Assembly (NCBI GenBank): GCA_006226495.1
Contig: SBGU01000002.1
Coordinates: forward strand, 1-64,000
Direction of reading: 5' to 3'
Length of the DNA: 64,000 nucleotides
Source of the DNA: Alphaproteobacteria bacterium
GTDB taxonomy: Bacteria; Pseudomonadota; Alphaproteobacteria; Sphingomonadales; Kordiimonadaceae
In this document: in pieces, positions 1 to 8,006 of the stretch
Layout: every line of letters starts with the position of its first letter
How positions within the stretch are numbered: the stretch's first letter is position 1
Notes under the pieces: generated by a model
Database searches by the model: none
What the model was told of the DNA's origin: nothing
The model's input: the letters and a program-made list of their open reading frames with translations, nothing else
Made by a program: the position numbers and the translations under genes

Positions 1-1
1 C

Positions 2-94
2 ACCCGTTTCGACAAGCTGGCGTCAAACTTCCTCGCCGCCGTCGCCCTCGCTTCCACAAGACTCTGGATCAGAAATTATGAGTCCAGAACCTAG
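2..94 (+). mobile_element. C-terminal end of an IS5-like transposase (cut by window edge)
   Basis: An open frame enters from the left edge and ends at TAG 92-94, giving about 30 residues that start RFDKLASNFLAAVALAS and end in NYESRT. The pattern R-[FY]-[DE]-K-x-A-x-NFLA-x-V-x-LAS followed by a short basic tail is what I recall from the C-termini of IS5-family DDE transposases. Only the tail is visible, so catalytic residues and family subgroup cannot be checked. The stop codon shares the tetranucleotide CTAG with the stop of the convergent yciB gene, so there is no intergenic space and no visible terminal inverted repeat. It may be an old insertion or a decayed copy. Confidence 0.5.
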
Positions 95-678
95 TCGTCG
101 CCCTTCTTTTCTTCTGGCATATATTTCATCAAGGCGGGCATCTGGACAATCAGATAGGCCATCATGGCGCCCATATAACCGAAGGTCTTGAAATTGACCC
201 AGAAATCGTCGCTTTGTGTGCGCCAGATAGCCTCGTTGACCGCCGCCATGACCAGGAGAAACAGCGCATAATTGCGGGTGAACAGGTGCCAGCCTTCATC
301 CCGCATCTCCAGCGCCATGCCCATCAGCATCTTGATATAGAGCCGGCCGGTCAGAAGCCCGAACAGGAGGATGACGGCGAACAGGCAATTGAGCACGGTC
401 AGCTTCATCTTGACGAAGGTTTCATCCTGCAGCCACAGGGTCAGGCCGCCCATGACCATGACCACAACAAAGGTGAACTTCAGGGTCGCGGCGATATGGC
501 CATTGAGGATGCGCGAGGCAATCATGGCCGCCACAGTCGCCACCATGAAAACACCGGTGGCAACGAACATGCCGCCAAATTTGAAACCGGCGAAAAACGC
601 CAGCAAGGGGCCGAAATCGATCAGCAGCCGCACCCAGGGGGCCTGCGTGCCTGCTGTTGTTGCTTTTTTGTCAGCCAT
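91..678 (-). CDS. yciB: YciB-family inner-membrane (septation protein A) protein
   Basis: Predicted 195-residue polytopic inner-membrane protein of the YciB/intracellular septation protein A family, linked to cell-envelope synthesis and division in other bacteria. The sequence has about five hydrophobic spans, the early family-like stretch LLIDFGPLLAFFAGFK, the family-like WLQDETFVKMK loop, and a charged C-terminus (EEKKGDD). The ATG at 678 gives the N-terminus MADKKATT; the longer frame to 765 would add about 29 residues that do not look like the family and would cover the leader of the divergent MFS gene. It converges on the IS5-like fragment at its 3' end, sharing CTAG. Family assignment is firm, exact role is not. 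Confidence 0.9.
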   Translation of the reverse strand: MADKKATTAGTQAPWVRLLIDFGPLLAFFAGFKFGGMFVATGVFMVATVAAMIASRILNGHIAATLKFTFVVVMVMGGLTLWLQDETFVKMKLTVLNCLFAVILLFGLLTGRLYIKMLMGMALEMRDEGWHLFTRNYALFLLVMAAVNEAIWRTQSDDFWVNFKTFGYMGAMMAYLIVQMPALMKYMPEEKKGDD

Positions 679-770
679 GGGGTCCTCGAAACCGGGTTGG
701 CCATCTGGCCACCCTCTCTGTGCTTGCCACCCGGCGATCCGCCGAGCAAAGTGGCGCACCAACAAAACGG

Positions 771-2069
771 ATGCCTTTTATGCTTCAGCTTTTCGGCGAT
801 CGCAACTTTCTCTTTTTCTGGATGGGACAGTTCATTTCCGTCGTGGGTGCGCATGTCAGCCTGATTGCGTTCCCCTGGCTGATCCTGCAAATGACCGGCA
901 GCCCGGCCATGACCGGCTTTGTTTATGCCGTGCAGGGCCTGCCGCGCGCCGTGCTGTTGCTGGCCGGTGGCGCCGTCGTTGACCGCACGAGCCCACGGGC
1001 CGTGATGCTGGTCACCAACATCCTGAGGTTTTTCCTGGTCACGGCACTTGGTTATATGGTGCTGACCAACCGCATCAACGTGCCGCTGGTGTTCGTGATG
1101 GCGCTGGCCTTTGGCCTGGTGGATGCCTTTTTCTACCCCGCCAACAATGCTGTGCTGCCGAGCCTGGTGAGCAAGGACCAGTTGCAGGCCGGCAATGCGG
1201 TTACCCAGATGACCATCTATCTGTCCGTGATCCTGGGGCCGATGCTGGCCGGGCTGGTGATCGCCGGCCAGATCACCATGGGCACCCATGACCCCGCCAC
1301 CGCCGCCAGCAGTTTCGAGCAGGACCGGATCGGTCTCGCCCGCGCCTTTTTCCTCGATGGCGGCGCGTTCCTGATCTCCTTCATCAGCCTTTTGTTCGTG
1401 CGTGCGCGCCCGCTAGAGAAGGAAGGCGACACCGAAGGCCCGTCCATGCTGCGCGAGGTCAAGGAAGCGCTGCGCTGGGTCTGGAACAATCCGTCGGTGC
1501 GGCTTGGGTTCCTGGGCATCGCGTCGCTCGAATTTTTCTATCAGGCGCCGATCTTTGTCGGCCTGCCCGCGCTTGCGAAGGCCCGATTCGATGAAGGTGC
1601 GCTGGTGTATGGCCTTGAGCTTGCGGCCTACGGCGCCGGGGCCTTCATCGGCTCAATGGCCGGCGGCGTGGTCAAGAATATCCCTGCCCGCTTCATCCTG
1701 CGCTTCATGTTCTGGATTTTTGCCTATTCGGGCGCGTCACTTGGCCTGATCGTTCTGTTTGAACCCTATCAGTGGGCCATGGCCTTTTTCTTCGTGGCGG
1801 GCCTCGGCGACAGTTTCATGTGGGTGCATTTCACCACATGGCTGCAGCGCATAACGCCCGAAAAACTGCTTGGCCGGGTGATGAGCATCTTCATGGTCAT
1901 GGCCATCGGCTTGCTTCCGATCGCCAATGCCGTTATGGGTTTGGCCTTCGAATGGAACCTGGAAGGCGCGCTTCTGATCACGTCGGCGATCATGGTGATC
2001 TGCTGTGTGGCCGCCGCCCTGCATCCGGACGCCCGGCGCGCCGTGCCGGAAGCCCCACAGGAAAGCTAG
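771..2069 (+). CDS. MFS exporter, DHA3/EntS-like family
   Basis: Major facilitator superfamily transporter of 432 residues with 12 expected membrane spans. It starts with the family-typical LFGDRNFLFFWMGQFIS. The cytoplasmic loop between spans 2 and 3 reads GGAVVDRTSPRAVML, the usual D-R-x-x-[RK] motif region. A charged central loop (RARPLEKEGDTEG) separates the two halves. This subgroup (MFS_3, including EntS and macrolide/siderophore exporters) usually exports small amphiphilic compounds by proton antiport; the substrate here cannot be told. The start is taken at ATG 771; ATG 780 is an alternative, and the frame upstream to 657 is unlikely because it overlaps yciB on the other strand. It is divergent from yciB and followed 37 bases later by the methyltransferase gene. 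Confidence 0.85.
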   Translation: MPFMLQLFGDRNFLFFWMGQFISVVGAHVSLIAFPWLILQMTGSPAMTGFVYAVQGLPRAVLLLAGGAVVDRTSPRAVMLVTNILRFFLVTALGYMVLTNRINVPLVFVMALAFGLVDAFFYPANNAVLPSLVSKDQLQAGNAVTQMTIYLSVILGPMLAGLVIAGQITMGTHDPATAASSFEQDRIGLARAFFLDGGAFLISFISLLFVRARPLEKEGDTEGPSMLREVKEALRWVWNNPSVRLGFLGIASLEFFYQAPIFVGLPALAKARFDEGALVYGLELAAYGAGAFIGSMAGGVVKNIPARFILRFMFWIFAYSGASLGLIVLFEPYQWAMAFFFVAGLGDSFMWVHFTTWLQRITPEKLLGRVMSIFMVMAIGLLPIANAVMGLAFEWNLEGALLITSAIMVICCVAAALHPDARRAVPEAPQES

Positions 2070-2106
2070 GGCACGGAAGCAGGACCAGTAGCGAGAGGAG
2101 CCAGCC

Positions 2107-2673
2107 ATGCGCGGCTATTTCGCCATCGGTATCGATGGTGTGTCGAAAACCGGCAATATCGGCAACCTGGTGCGCACGGCCCATGCGTTCGGCGCCAGTT
2201 TCGTGTTTGCCGTCCGGCCTGCGCTGGTCGCCCATTCGGGTGAACCGGTGACCAAGCCGATCACCGATACCAGCAAGACCGTGGGCCAGGTGCCTTTCTT
2301 TACCTATGCCAGCGCCGCCGACGTACCGATGCCCGAAGGCTGCCGGATGGTTGGTATCGAAATAGACGACGACGCCACCGATCTGCCGAGCTTCCGCCAC
2401 CCGATGCAGGCCATCTATGTGCTGGGCGGCGAACGCCACAGCCTGAGCGACGAAATGCGCGCGCGCTGTGACCATATGATCAAAATCCCGACAAACTTCA
2501 GCCTTAACGTTGCGACAGCCGGTGCTATAGTCCTTTATGACCGTCACCGGCTTCTGGGTGGTTATGCGCCGCGTCCGTTGATGCCGGGCCAGGAGGTCGA
2601 GGAACGCGCGGCCCATGTGCATGGCGGCCCGATCAGCCGCCTGGCGCGAAAACGCCGGAAGACAGAAGACTAG
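2107..2673 (+). CDS. TrmH/SpoU-family RNA methyltransferase
   Basis: Predicted SAM-dependent RNA ribose methyltransferase of the SPOUT class, 188 residues, close to the minimal size of the TrmH-like catalytic domain without an N-terminal substrate-binding domain. Motif 1 is visible as KTGNIGNLVRTA near residue 16, motif 2 as VLGGERHSLSD near residue 117, and motif 3 as IPTNFSLNVATAGAIVLYD near residue 140; these form the knot that binds SAM. Motif 3 has IPTNFSLN where many members have IPM-G--SLNVS, so it is a somewhat divergent member. A GAGAGG-type ribosome-binding site lies before ATG 2107. The target RNA position cannot be deduced. The basic C-terminal tail (RLARKRRKTED) fits RNA binding. 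Confidence 0.88.
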   Translation: MRGYFAIGIDGVSKTGNIGNLVRTAHAFGASFVFAVRPALVAHSGEPVTKPITDTSKTVGQVPFFTYASAADVPMPEGCRMVGIEIDDDATDLPSFRHPMQAIYVLGGERHSLSDEMRARCDHMIKIPTNFSLNVATAGAIVLYDRHRLLGGYAPRPLMPGQEVEERAAHVHGGPISRLARKRRKTED

Positions 2674-2695
2674 AGAGAAATTTGGGGACCCACGT

Positions 2696-3223
2696 ATGCA
2701 GACCAGACCAATCGCCTTCGCCCTGATCGCAGCCACCCTTGCAGGCCACAGCCTGCCGGCCGATGCCGCCGCCAAACGCGAACTTCTGGGCAGCTACCGG
2801 GATTGGGATGCCATCGTGGCAACAGACGGCAGCAAAAAGACCTGCTACATGATCTCCATGCCCAAGAAAGCGGTTGCCAGCCGCTCTGGCGCCGTGCGCG
2901 GCGAGATCTACATGACCGTCAGCCACCGGCCCGCCGTTGGCGTGGCGAACGAAGTGAATGTGATCGTTGGTTATCCGCTCAAGGACGGCAGCGTGATGAA
3001 AATCTCGGTCGATGGTCGCCGCAGCTTCGAGTTCTTCACCGAAGGCAGCGGTGCCTGGGCCTATGACCCCAAGGATGACGCCGCCGTAGTTGCGGCCATG
3101 AAAGCCGGCTCGACCCTTGTGGCACGCGGCGAAAGCCAGCGCGGCACCAGCACCACCGACACCTACAGCCTGAGCGGTTTCACCGCCGCCTATAACGCCA
3201 TCAGCAAAGCCTGCGGCAAGTAG
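2696..3223 (+). CDS. Invasion-associated locus B (IalB)-like periplasmic protein
   Basis: 175-residue exported protein with a typical signal peptide (MQTRPIAFALIAATLAG, cleavage probably after the ADA at residues 22-24). The mature part contains the IalB-family signature: YRDWDAIVATDGSKKTCYMIS near residue 34, a short internal KDGSVMKISVDG strand, and GFTAAYNAISKACGK at the end, with paired cysteines at both ends. IalB-like proteins are common in alphaproteobacteria and are named after a Bartonella invasion factor, but most are of unknown, probably envelope-related, function. ATG 2696 gives the signal peptide; the longer frame starting at 2615 overlaps the methyltransferase gene in another frame. 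It lies 22 bases after that gene and may be cotranscribed. Confidence 0.82.
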   Translation: MQTRPIAFALIAATLAGHSLPADAAAKRELLGSYRDWDAIVATDGSKKTCYMISMPKKAVASRSGAVRGEIYMTVSHRPAVGVANEVNVIVGYPLKDGSVMKISVDGRRSFEFFTEGSGAWAYDPKDDAAVVAAMKAGSTLVARGESQRGTSTTDTYSLSGFTAAYNAISKACGK

Positions 3224-3241
3224 GCTTGCAGGAAGCCCCTG

Positions 3242-4060
3242 TCAGCCGAGCGCAGCCTTGTAGCGCCGGCTGGCCCTGAGCATATGGCCGCCCTTAAGGC
3301 TTAGCAGCAGGTCGCCGCCGGCGACCGGGTCGATCTTCTGCACCATGGCACGATTGACGATATGGGACCGATGCACCCGCACCGCGGCCACACCCGCGGC
3401 CACCAGGGTCTGTTCCAAGTCGGCCAGGGTGACGCGCGCAAGGCTTTCGCCCGACAGGCAGACTATCTCGGCATAGTTGGCTGCCCCCTTGGCATAGAGA
3501 AACTCGGCCGGGTCGATCAGGATGCGCGTCGCCCCGCTCCTGAGTTCGATCTGGCCCGCGCGGACCTTTTCGGCATGGGCCGCCAAGGCGTCCTTCAAAA
3601 TACAATAGCCGCCAAACAGCAGGACAAATGTGCGCACATCCTTCCAATATTCATACGGGATGGGACCATAGCCCGCCGGGAAGAACTCGTATGTCTGGTC
3701 GAACAGGATTGGGAACATCAGTTTCCGGACCAACACCATCACCAGCACATGGCCGGCTGAAAACAGGACAGTGCCGACGATATAATGGGGCAGTCGCCGG
3801 AAGAATGTCGCCTTCTCCAGCGGCCAGTGTTCGCCGTACCAGATGATCAGGGGCAGGAAGACCATGATGCCGACAGCGCTCGACAGTTCATAAAGCACTG
3901 GTTTGCGCCAGTCGATCGACTGGCCGACATGGGCATAGTCGCTGACCATGGTGGTGGCATTGACCGCAGCAAAAACACCGGTCAGCACCAGGGTCGCCAG
4001 CACAAATGCCCGGTGGCGACGGAAATAGCCCCAATAGTGCAGCACGGGTTTGAACATCAT
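3242..4060 (-). CDS. Membrane-anchored LytTR-type transcriptional regulator
   Basis: 272-residue protein with four hydrophobic spans in roughly residues 12-150 (for example FVLATLVLTGVFAAV and HYIVGTVLFSAGHVLVMVLV) followed by a LytTR DNA-binding domain in the last 100 residues. LytTR hallmarks are ILIDPAEFLYAKGAANYAEI, the RVTLADLEQTL segment and VRVHRSHIVNRAMVQKI, ending LRASRRYKAALG. Such proteins bind direct repeats and sense something at the membrane; there is no receiver domain, so phosphorylation is not expected. The start is ATG 4060 (ATG 4057 is equivalent); the upstream frame to 4606 runs into the repeat array and the divergent gene. It is divergent from the acyltransferase gene at 4274 and the repeats at 4119-4181 are its probable operator. 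Confidence 0.88.
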   Translation of the reverse strand: MMFKPVLHYWGYFRRHRAFVLATLVLTGVFAAVNATTMVSDYAHVGQSIDWRKPVLYELSSAVGIMVFLPLIIWYGEHWPLEKATFFRRLPHYIVGTVLFSAGHVLVMVLVRKLMFPILFDQTYEFFPAGYGPIPYEYWKDVRTFVLLFGGYCILKDALAAHAEKVRAGQIELRSGATRILIDPAEFLYAKGAANYAEIVCLSGESLARVTLADLEQTLVAAGVAAVRVHRSHIVNRAMVQKIDPVAGGDLLLSLKGGHMLRASRRYKAALG

Positions 4061-4118
4061 GCACCCAGCATAAGCCAAGAGTATTCCGGCGCAAAACCCT
4101 TTGATTATGGTGCTTTTA

Positions 4119-4181
4119 CCGCTTGTCCCAATGGTGAAACCGATGGTCCCAAACGTCCCGCTTGTCCCTACCGCTTGTCCC
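4119..4181. promoter_or_regulatory. Direct-repeat array, probable LytTR operator
   Basis: Three exact copies of CCGCTTGTCCC lie at 4119-4129, 4158-4168 and 4171-4181, with two weaker copies ending in GTCCC at 4140-4150 and 4149-4159. GTCCC cores start at 4125, 4146, 4155, 4164 and 4177, so several pairs are 21-22 bases apart, the two-helical-turn spacing known for LytTR direct repeats. The array is in the divergent promoter region between the LytTR regulator and the acyltransferase gene. Binding is inferred from position and spacing. Confidence 0.6.
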
Positions 4182-4273
4182 GGCGGCCATGACACTGGCC
4201 CCCGCGCGCTAGCGGCACCCGCGACCCGATGCCACCCTCGGGCCATCAAAAAACCTATCGGGAGACCCGAGCC

Positions 4274-5458
4274 ATGACAGCCTTCACCCCTGACCGCCGC
4301 CGCTATGACCTGGACTGGCTGCGTGTTATCGCCTTCGGCCTGTTGATCCTTTATCATATCGGCATGTTTTACGTGACCTGGGACTGGCACGTGAAAAGCG
4401 CCTACACCGGCAGCTTCGCCGAACCGGCCATGATGCTTTTGAACCCCTGGCGCCTGGCGCTGTTGTTCTTCATTTCCGGTGTCGCACTTCGGTTCGCCGC
4501 CGACAAGGCGCCGGCCCTGCCGTTCGCCGGTAAACGATTCGTGCGGCTCTTCATCCCGCTCCTGTTCGGCATGCTGGTGATCGTGACCCCACAGTCCTAT
4601 TTCCAACTGCTACGCACCGGCGAAATCGAACCCGGGTACCTGGCCTTCTGGCAGACCTACCTGACGGCCCCGAAGGGCTTCAGCATCACCCTGCCGACCT
4701 GGAACCATCTCTGGTATGTGGCCTATCTTCTGGTCTACAGCCTTCTGGCCATCGCGCTGATGCCCCTGGTGCGCCGGATCGCAGCGTGGCTGGACGGTGA
4801 AGGTTTCGCCCGCATCCTTTCGGGCGGTCGTGTACTCCTGTTGCCGGCCATCCCCTTCATCATCTACCGCTTCACCCTCGAGATGCAGTATCCGGAAACC
4901 CATGCGCTGTTCGGCGACTGGGCCGCGCACGCGCGCTATGGCACCATCTTCCTGTTTGGCCTGCTGTTCGCAAAAAGTGGCGCCTTCTGGGGCGCTATCC
5001 GCGACCAGTGGCGCGCTGGCGCGCTGGCCGTGCTCATCTCCGGCATTTGCCTGAGCCCCCTGTGGGCACATTGGGACTGGGTCGAGACCCATCCGGCGCT
5101 GATGCAACTCGCCCGGGCCTGGCGCGTGCTGTATGCCTGGATGGTGATTGCAACCCTGATGGGCGCTGCCGGCCATTACCTTAACCGCCCGAGCCCCTTG
5201 CTCGCCTACCTCACCCGCGCCGTGTTCCCCTATTATATCCTGCACCAGACGCTGATCGTGGTGTTTGGCGTATGGCTGTCGGGTTATGCCCTGGGTGCTC
5301 CCCTTGAATTCATATCGCTTGTGGTGCTCACCACCCTCGGCTGCGGGCTTGGATATCATTACCTGATCCGCCCCTTCGGCCTTGTCCGCCCACTGTTCGG
5401 CGTGTTCGGCGACCACGGCCGCGCCGCCGCCCGGCAGCTACCCACGCCGGCGGAATGA
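4274..5458 (+). CDS. Acyltransferase 3 family membrane protein
   Basis: 394-residue polytopic membrane protein of the acyltransferase-3 (OafA/OpgC-like) family, which transfers acyl groups from acyl donors to envelope glycans. The N-terminus RRYDLDWLRVIAFGLLILYH contains the expected basic-aromatic start and the DWLR-x(9)-YH arrangement with the putative catalytic histidine at the end of span 1. Further family-like stretches are RLALLFFISGVALRFA and FPYYILHQTLIVVFGVW. About ten spans are present. ATG 4274 is preceded by GGAGAC; the earlier ATG 4229 lacks a good ribosome-binding site. Divergent from the LytTR regulator, which probably controls it. The acceptor glycan is unknown. Confidence 0.85.
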   Translation: MTAFTPDRRRYDLDWLRVIAFGLLILYHIGMFYVTWDWHVKSAYTGSFAEPAMMLLNPWRLALLFFISGVALRFAADKAPALPFAGKRFVRLFIPLLFGMLVIVTPQSYFQLLRTGEIEPGYLAFWQTYLTAPKGFSITLPTWNHLWYVAYLLVYSLLAIALMPLVRRIAAWLDGEGFARILSGGRVLLLPAIPFIIYRFTLEMQYPETHALFGDWAAHARYGTIFLFGLLFAKSGAFWGAIRDQWRAGALAVLISGICLSPLWAHWDWVETHPALMQLARAWRVLYAWMVIATLMGAAGHYLNRPSPLLAYLTRAVFPYYILHQTLIVVFGVWLSGYALGAPLEFISLVVLTTLGCGLGYHYLIRPFGLVRPLFGVFGDHGRAAARQLPTPAE

Positions 5459-5513
5459 GCACGGCTTTACTTTCCGCCACTTCGGGCGTATAAGCCGCGC
5501 GCAACATGAACCC

Positions 5514-5538
5514 GTATCGGGGTGGAACGCCCCGATAC
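5514..5538 (+). other. Strong hairpin in the rlmN leader
   Basis: GTATCGGGG (5514-5522) and CCCCGATAC (5530-5538) form a perfect 9-base-pair stem with a 7-base loop, 46 bases before the rlmN start codon. No U-run follows, so it is not a standard intrinsic terminator of the upstream gene. It could be an mRNA-stabilising or regulatory leader structure. Confidence 0.5.
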
Positions 5539-5584
5539 CTGAAGCGACCTGGCGAGGCGAGCCCTCAAAAGGCAGGAGTGGAAA

Positions 5585-6814
5585 ATGCAGATCACCCCGA
5601 ACGGCCATGAGCCGATTATCTCCCCGCGTCTGGACCCCGCACTGAAAGACGGCAAGCGCAATATCCTCGGTTTCGACCGGGAGGATATGAAAGCCGCGCT
5701 TCTGGAAGTCGGCGTCCCTGAAAAACAGGTGAAGATGCGCGCGAGCCAGGTTTGGCACTGGCTGTATCACCGCGGTGTCACCAGCTTTGATGCCATGACA
5801 AACGTATCCAAGGATGTGCGCGCCCTGTTGGCCGAGCATTTCCTGATCGAACGCCCGGAAGTGGTTGAAGCCCAATATTCGAACGACGGCACGCGCAAAT
5901 ACCTGATCCGCTTCGCCGACGGCAACGAGGCCGAGACGGTCTATATCCCCGAAGAAGACCGCGGCACCCTGTGCATTTCCTCGCAGGTCGGCTGTACGCT
6001 GAATTGCAAATTCTGCCACACCGGCACCATGCGGCTTGTGCGCAATCTGACCGCCGGCGAGATCGTGGCCCAGCTTATGGTCGCCCGCGACGACCTGGGC
6101 GAATGGGAAAACCCGACCGAAGGCCGGCGCGTGACCAACATCGTGATGATGGGCATGGGCGAGCCCCTCTATAACTTCGACAACGTCAAGAAGGCGCTGG
6201 AGATCGTGATGGACGAAGAAGGCATCCAGCTTTCCCGCCGCCGCATCACCCTGTCGACTTCGGGCGTGGTGCCGCACATGGAACGCTGCGGCCAGGAAAT
6301 CGGCGTCAACCTGGCGGTTTCCTTGCATGCCGTGCGCGACGATGTGCGCTCGGAAATCATGCCGATCAACAAGAAATATAACCTGGAGCAGGTGCTGACC
6401 GCCTGCGCCAATTACCCGGGCGCCCACAATGCCCGCCGCATCACCTTCGAATATACCATGCTGAAGGATGTGAACGACAGCGACGCCGACGCCAAGGAAC
6501 TGGTGCGCCTGATCCGCAAATACAAGCTGCCGGCCAAGGTGAACCTGATTCCCTTCAACCCCTGGCCCGGCACCGATTACCAGTGCAGCGACTGGGACCG
6601 TATCCAGCGTTTTTCGGACATCGTGTATGAAGGCGGCATCTCGGCCCCCGTGCGCACGCCGCGCGGCCGCGACATCATGGCCGCCTGCGGCCAGTTGAAA
6701 TCGGCGTCCGAGAAAAAGTCCCGCGCCGAACGCGACCGCGAAGCCGCCGCCGCACAAGCCGAACCCGTGCATATGGAAGCCTCCGACAGCGCGCTCGGTT
6801 GGGTAACCGGCTAG
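5585..6814 (+). CDS. rlmN: 23S rRNA (adenine-2503-C2)/tRNA methyltransferase RlmN
   Basis: Radical-SAM enzyme of 409 residues that methylates C2 of A2503 in 23S rRNA and A37 of some tRNAs. The cluster-binding motif CTLNCKFC spans residues 137-144 (C137, C141, C144) and the conserved catalytic cysteine of the MAACGQL motif is at about residue 368. Other family stretches are [39 protein letters not shown] and [13 protein letters not shown]. The start at ATG 5585 follows a GGCAGGAG ribosome-binding site. A charged extension of about 40 residues follows the core ([19 protein letters not shown]), longer than in the E. coli enzyme but common in alphaproteobacteria. Upstream leader contains the hairpin at 5514-5538. 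Confidence 0.97.
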   Translation: MQITPNGHEPIISPRLDPALKDGKRNILGFDREDMKAALLEVGVPEKQVKMRASQVWHWLYHRGVTSFDAMTNVSKDVRALLAEHFLIERPEVVEAQYSNDGTRKYLIRFADGNEAETVYIPEEDRGTLCISSQVGCTLNCKFCHTGTMRLVRNLTAGEIVAQLMVARDDLGEWENPTEGRRVTNIVMMGMGEPLYNFDNVKKALEIVMDEEGIQLSRRRITLSTSGVVPHMERCGQEIGVNLAVSLHAVRDDVRSEIMPINKKYNLEQVLTACANYPGAHNARRITFEYTMLKDVNDSDADAKELVRLIRKYKLPAKVNLIPFNPWPGTDYQCSDWDRIQRFSDIVYEGGISAPVRTPRGRDIMAACGQLKSASEKKSRAERDREAAAAQAEPVHMEASDSALGWVTG

Positions 6815-6886
6815 ACCCCGCTACATTCGCTTGCACCACACCGGCGCCGCCGCTAGCCTGCGTTGAACTGTAACGAAGGCTATGCC

Positions 6887-7846
6887 GTGACTAGATTTTT
6901 TTTGTTCCTGATCGCTATTTCGATCACGGTATCTGGCGCCCACGCGGATGATGGCGCACGTGGCAACAACAGGTACCTGAAGGAGGGCAAGCTGGACCCC
7001 GGCTATGTTGGGCAACTGGTGGTCCTGAAAGGCAATGTTGCAGACATAAGGATCGGCCCCCGCAACTTTCCGTTCGTAAAGATGGTCCTGCCAGCGCCCG
7101 CAGTTGACGAAGTTTGGGCCCTGAACCTTGTCAATTCCCTTGATGGCCGGAACATTTTCGGCCTTGGCGACGACGTCGGCGTAATGGGTTACCTGACAGA
7201 CGAGATTGATGATGAAACCGGTTTGATCGTCGGGAACCATGTATTTGTGATGGGTATCTGCTTCTTCAATTTCAAAACAGGGCAGCAGTTATCCTTTTCA
7301 GCAGAGCAATGCGCTGCCTACCAGAATTACAATCTTTCCTTCAACGACAGCGCGTTGTCCGAACTTGAAGCGCACGCAGCAGACGGCGACCCTGAGGCGC
7401 AAAACCTTCTGGGGAATCGCTACCTTCATGGCAATGGGGTGGAAAAGGACGACCGGAAAGCCCTTGCTTTCTATCAGATGGCCGCTGGTCAGAACCTGCC
7501 GCGTGCCATTACCAACCTAGCAGCCATGTATGACACCGGTACCGGGATTGAGACTGACAAAGCCAAAGCAATCGAACTCTATCAGAAGGCAGCGTCACTT
7601 CGCGAGCCGGGTGCGATGATCAATCTGGCAATCCTGCATGTGCAGGGGGACGGTATACCGGAAGACCGCGCGAAGGCTTATATGTGGATCAGCCTTGCCA
7701 ACCACTTTGTTGCGGAAGCCAATGATGCCGGCGTTGCGCAGATCGCACAGACCCTGATCGCAAAATTTGAAGCGGAATTTTCCAGCGACCAGGTTGCGGA
7801 GGGGCGTCGCCTCGCAAAGGAGTGGGCAGAAGGACATGGCCATTAG
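6887..7846 (+). CDS. Exported Sel1-repeat protein
   Basis: 319-residue exported protein. The N-terminus VTRFFLFLIAISITVSGAHA is a signal peptide. Residues about 20-150 have no recognised domain (it contains GYVGQLVVLKGNVADIRIG). From about residue 165 there are three Sel1-like repeats, visible as GDPEAQNLLGNRYLHGNGVE, NLPRAITNLAAMYDTGTGIE and EPGAMINLAILHVQGDGIPE, which form alpha-solenoid protein-binding surfaces. The GTG at 6887 was chosen because GAAGG lies 7 bases upstream and the signal peptide begins there; a TTG 24 bases earlier is less likely. It stands alone between rlmN and argG. Function unknown; Sel1 proteins often act as adaptors in envelope signalling or secretion. Confidence 0.75.
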   Translation: MTRFFLFLIAISITVSGAHADDGARGNNRYLKEGKLDPGYVGQLVVLKGNVADIRIGPRNFPFVKMVLPAPAVDEVWALNLVNSLDGRNIFGLGDDVGVMGYLTDEIDDETGLIVGNHVFVMGICFFNFKTGQQLSFSAEQCAAYQNYNLSFNDSALSELEAHAADGDPEAQNLLGNRYLHGNGVEKDDRKALAFYQMAAGQNLPRAITNLAAMYDTGTGIETDKAKAIELYQKAASLREPGAMINLAILHVQGDGIPEDRAKAYMWISLANHFVAEANDAGVAQIAQTLIAKFEAEFSSDQVAEGRRLAKEWAEGHGH

Positions 7847-8006
7847 AGGCTGCGGCTCCGGAAGCCAGACCGTTGCTACGTCCTCGCACCAACCTTCCCA
7901 AGCTTTTCTTGCCCTTTGGTTGAAAAAATAAGACCGTCAAATCAATTGACCGGACCGGCACTTATCCTATACTCCCGCGCGGTTTATTATAAGCGGAGCT
8001 TACTGG

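Noticed and set aside
4119-4181. Clustered direct repeats as a CRISPR array
   Set aside because: Repeats are 11 bases with 2-28 base spacing, no unique spacers, and no cas genes are present; an operator fits better.
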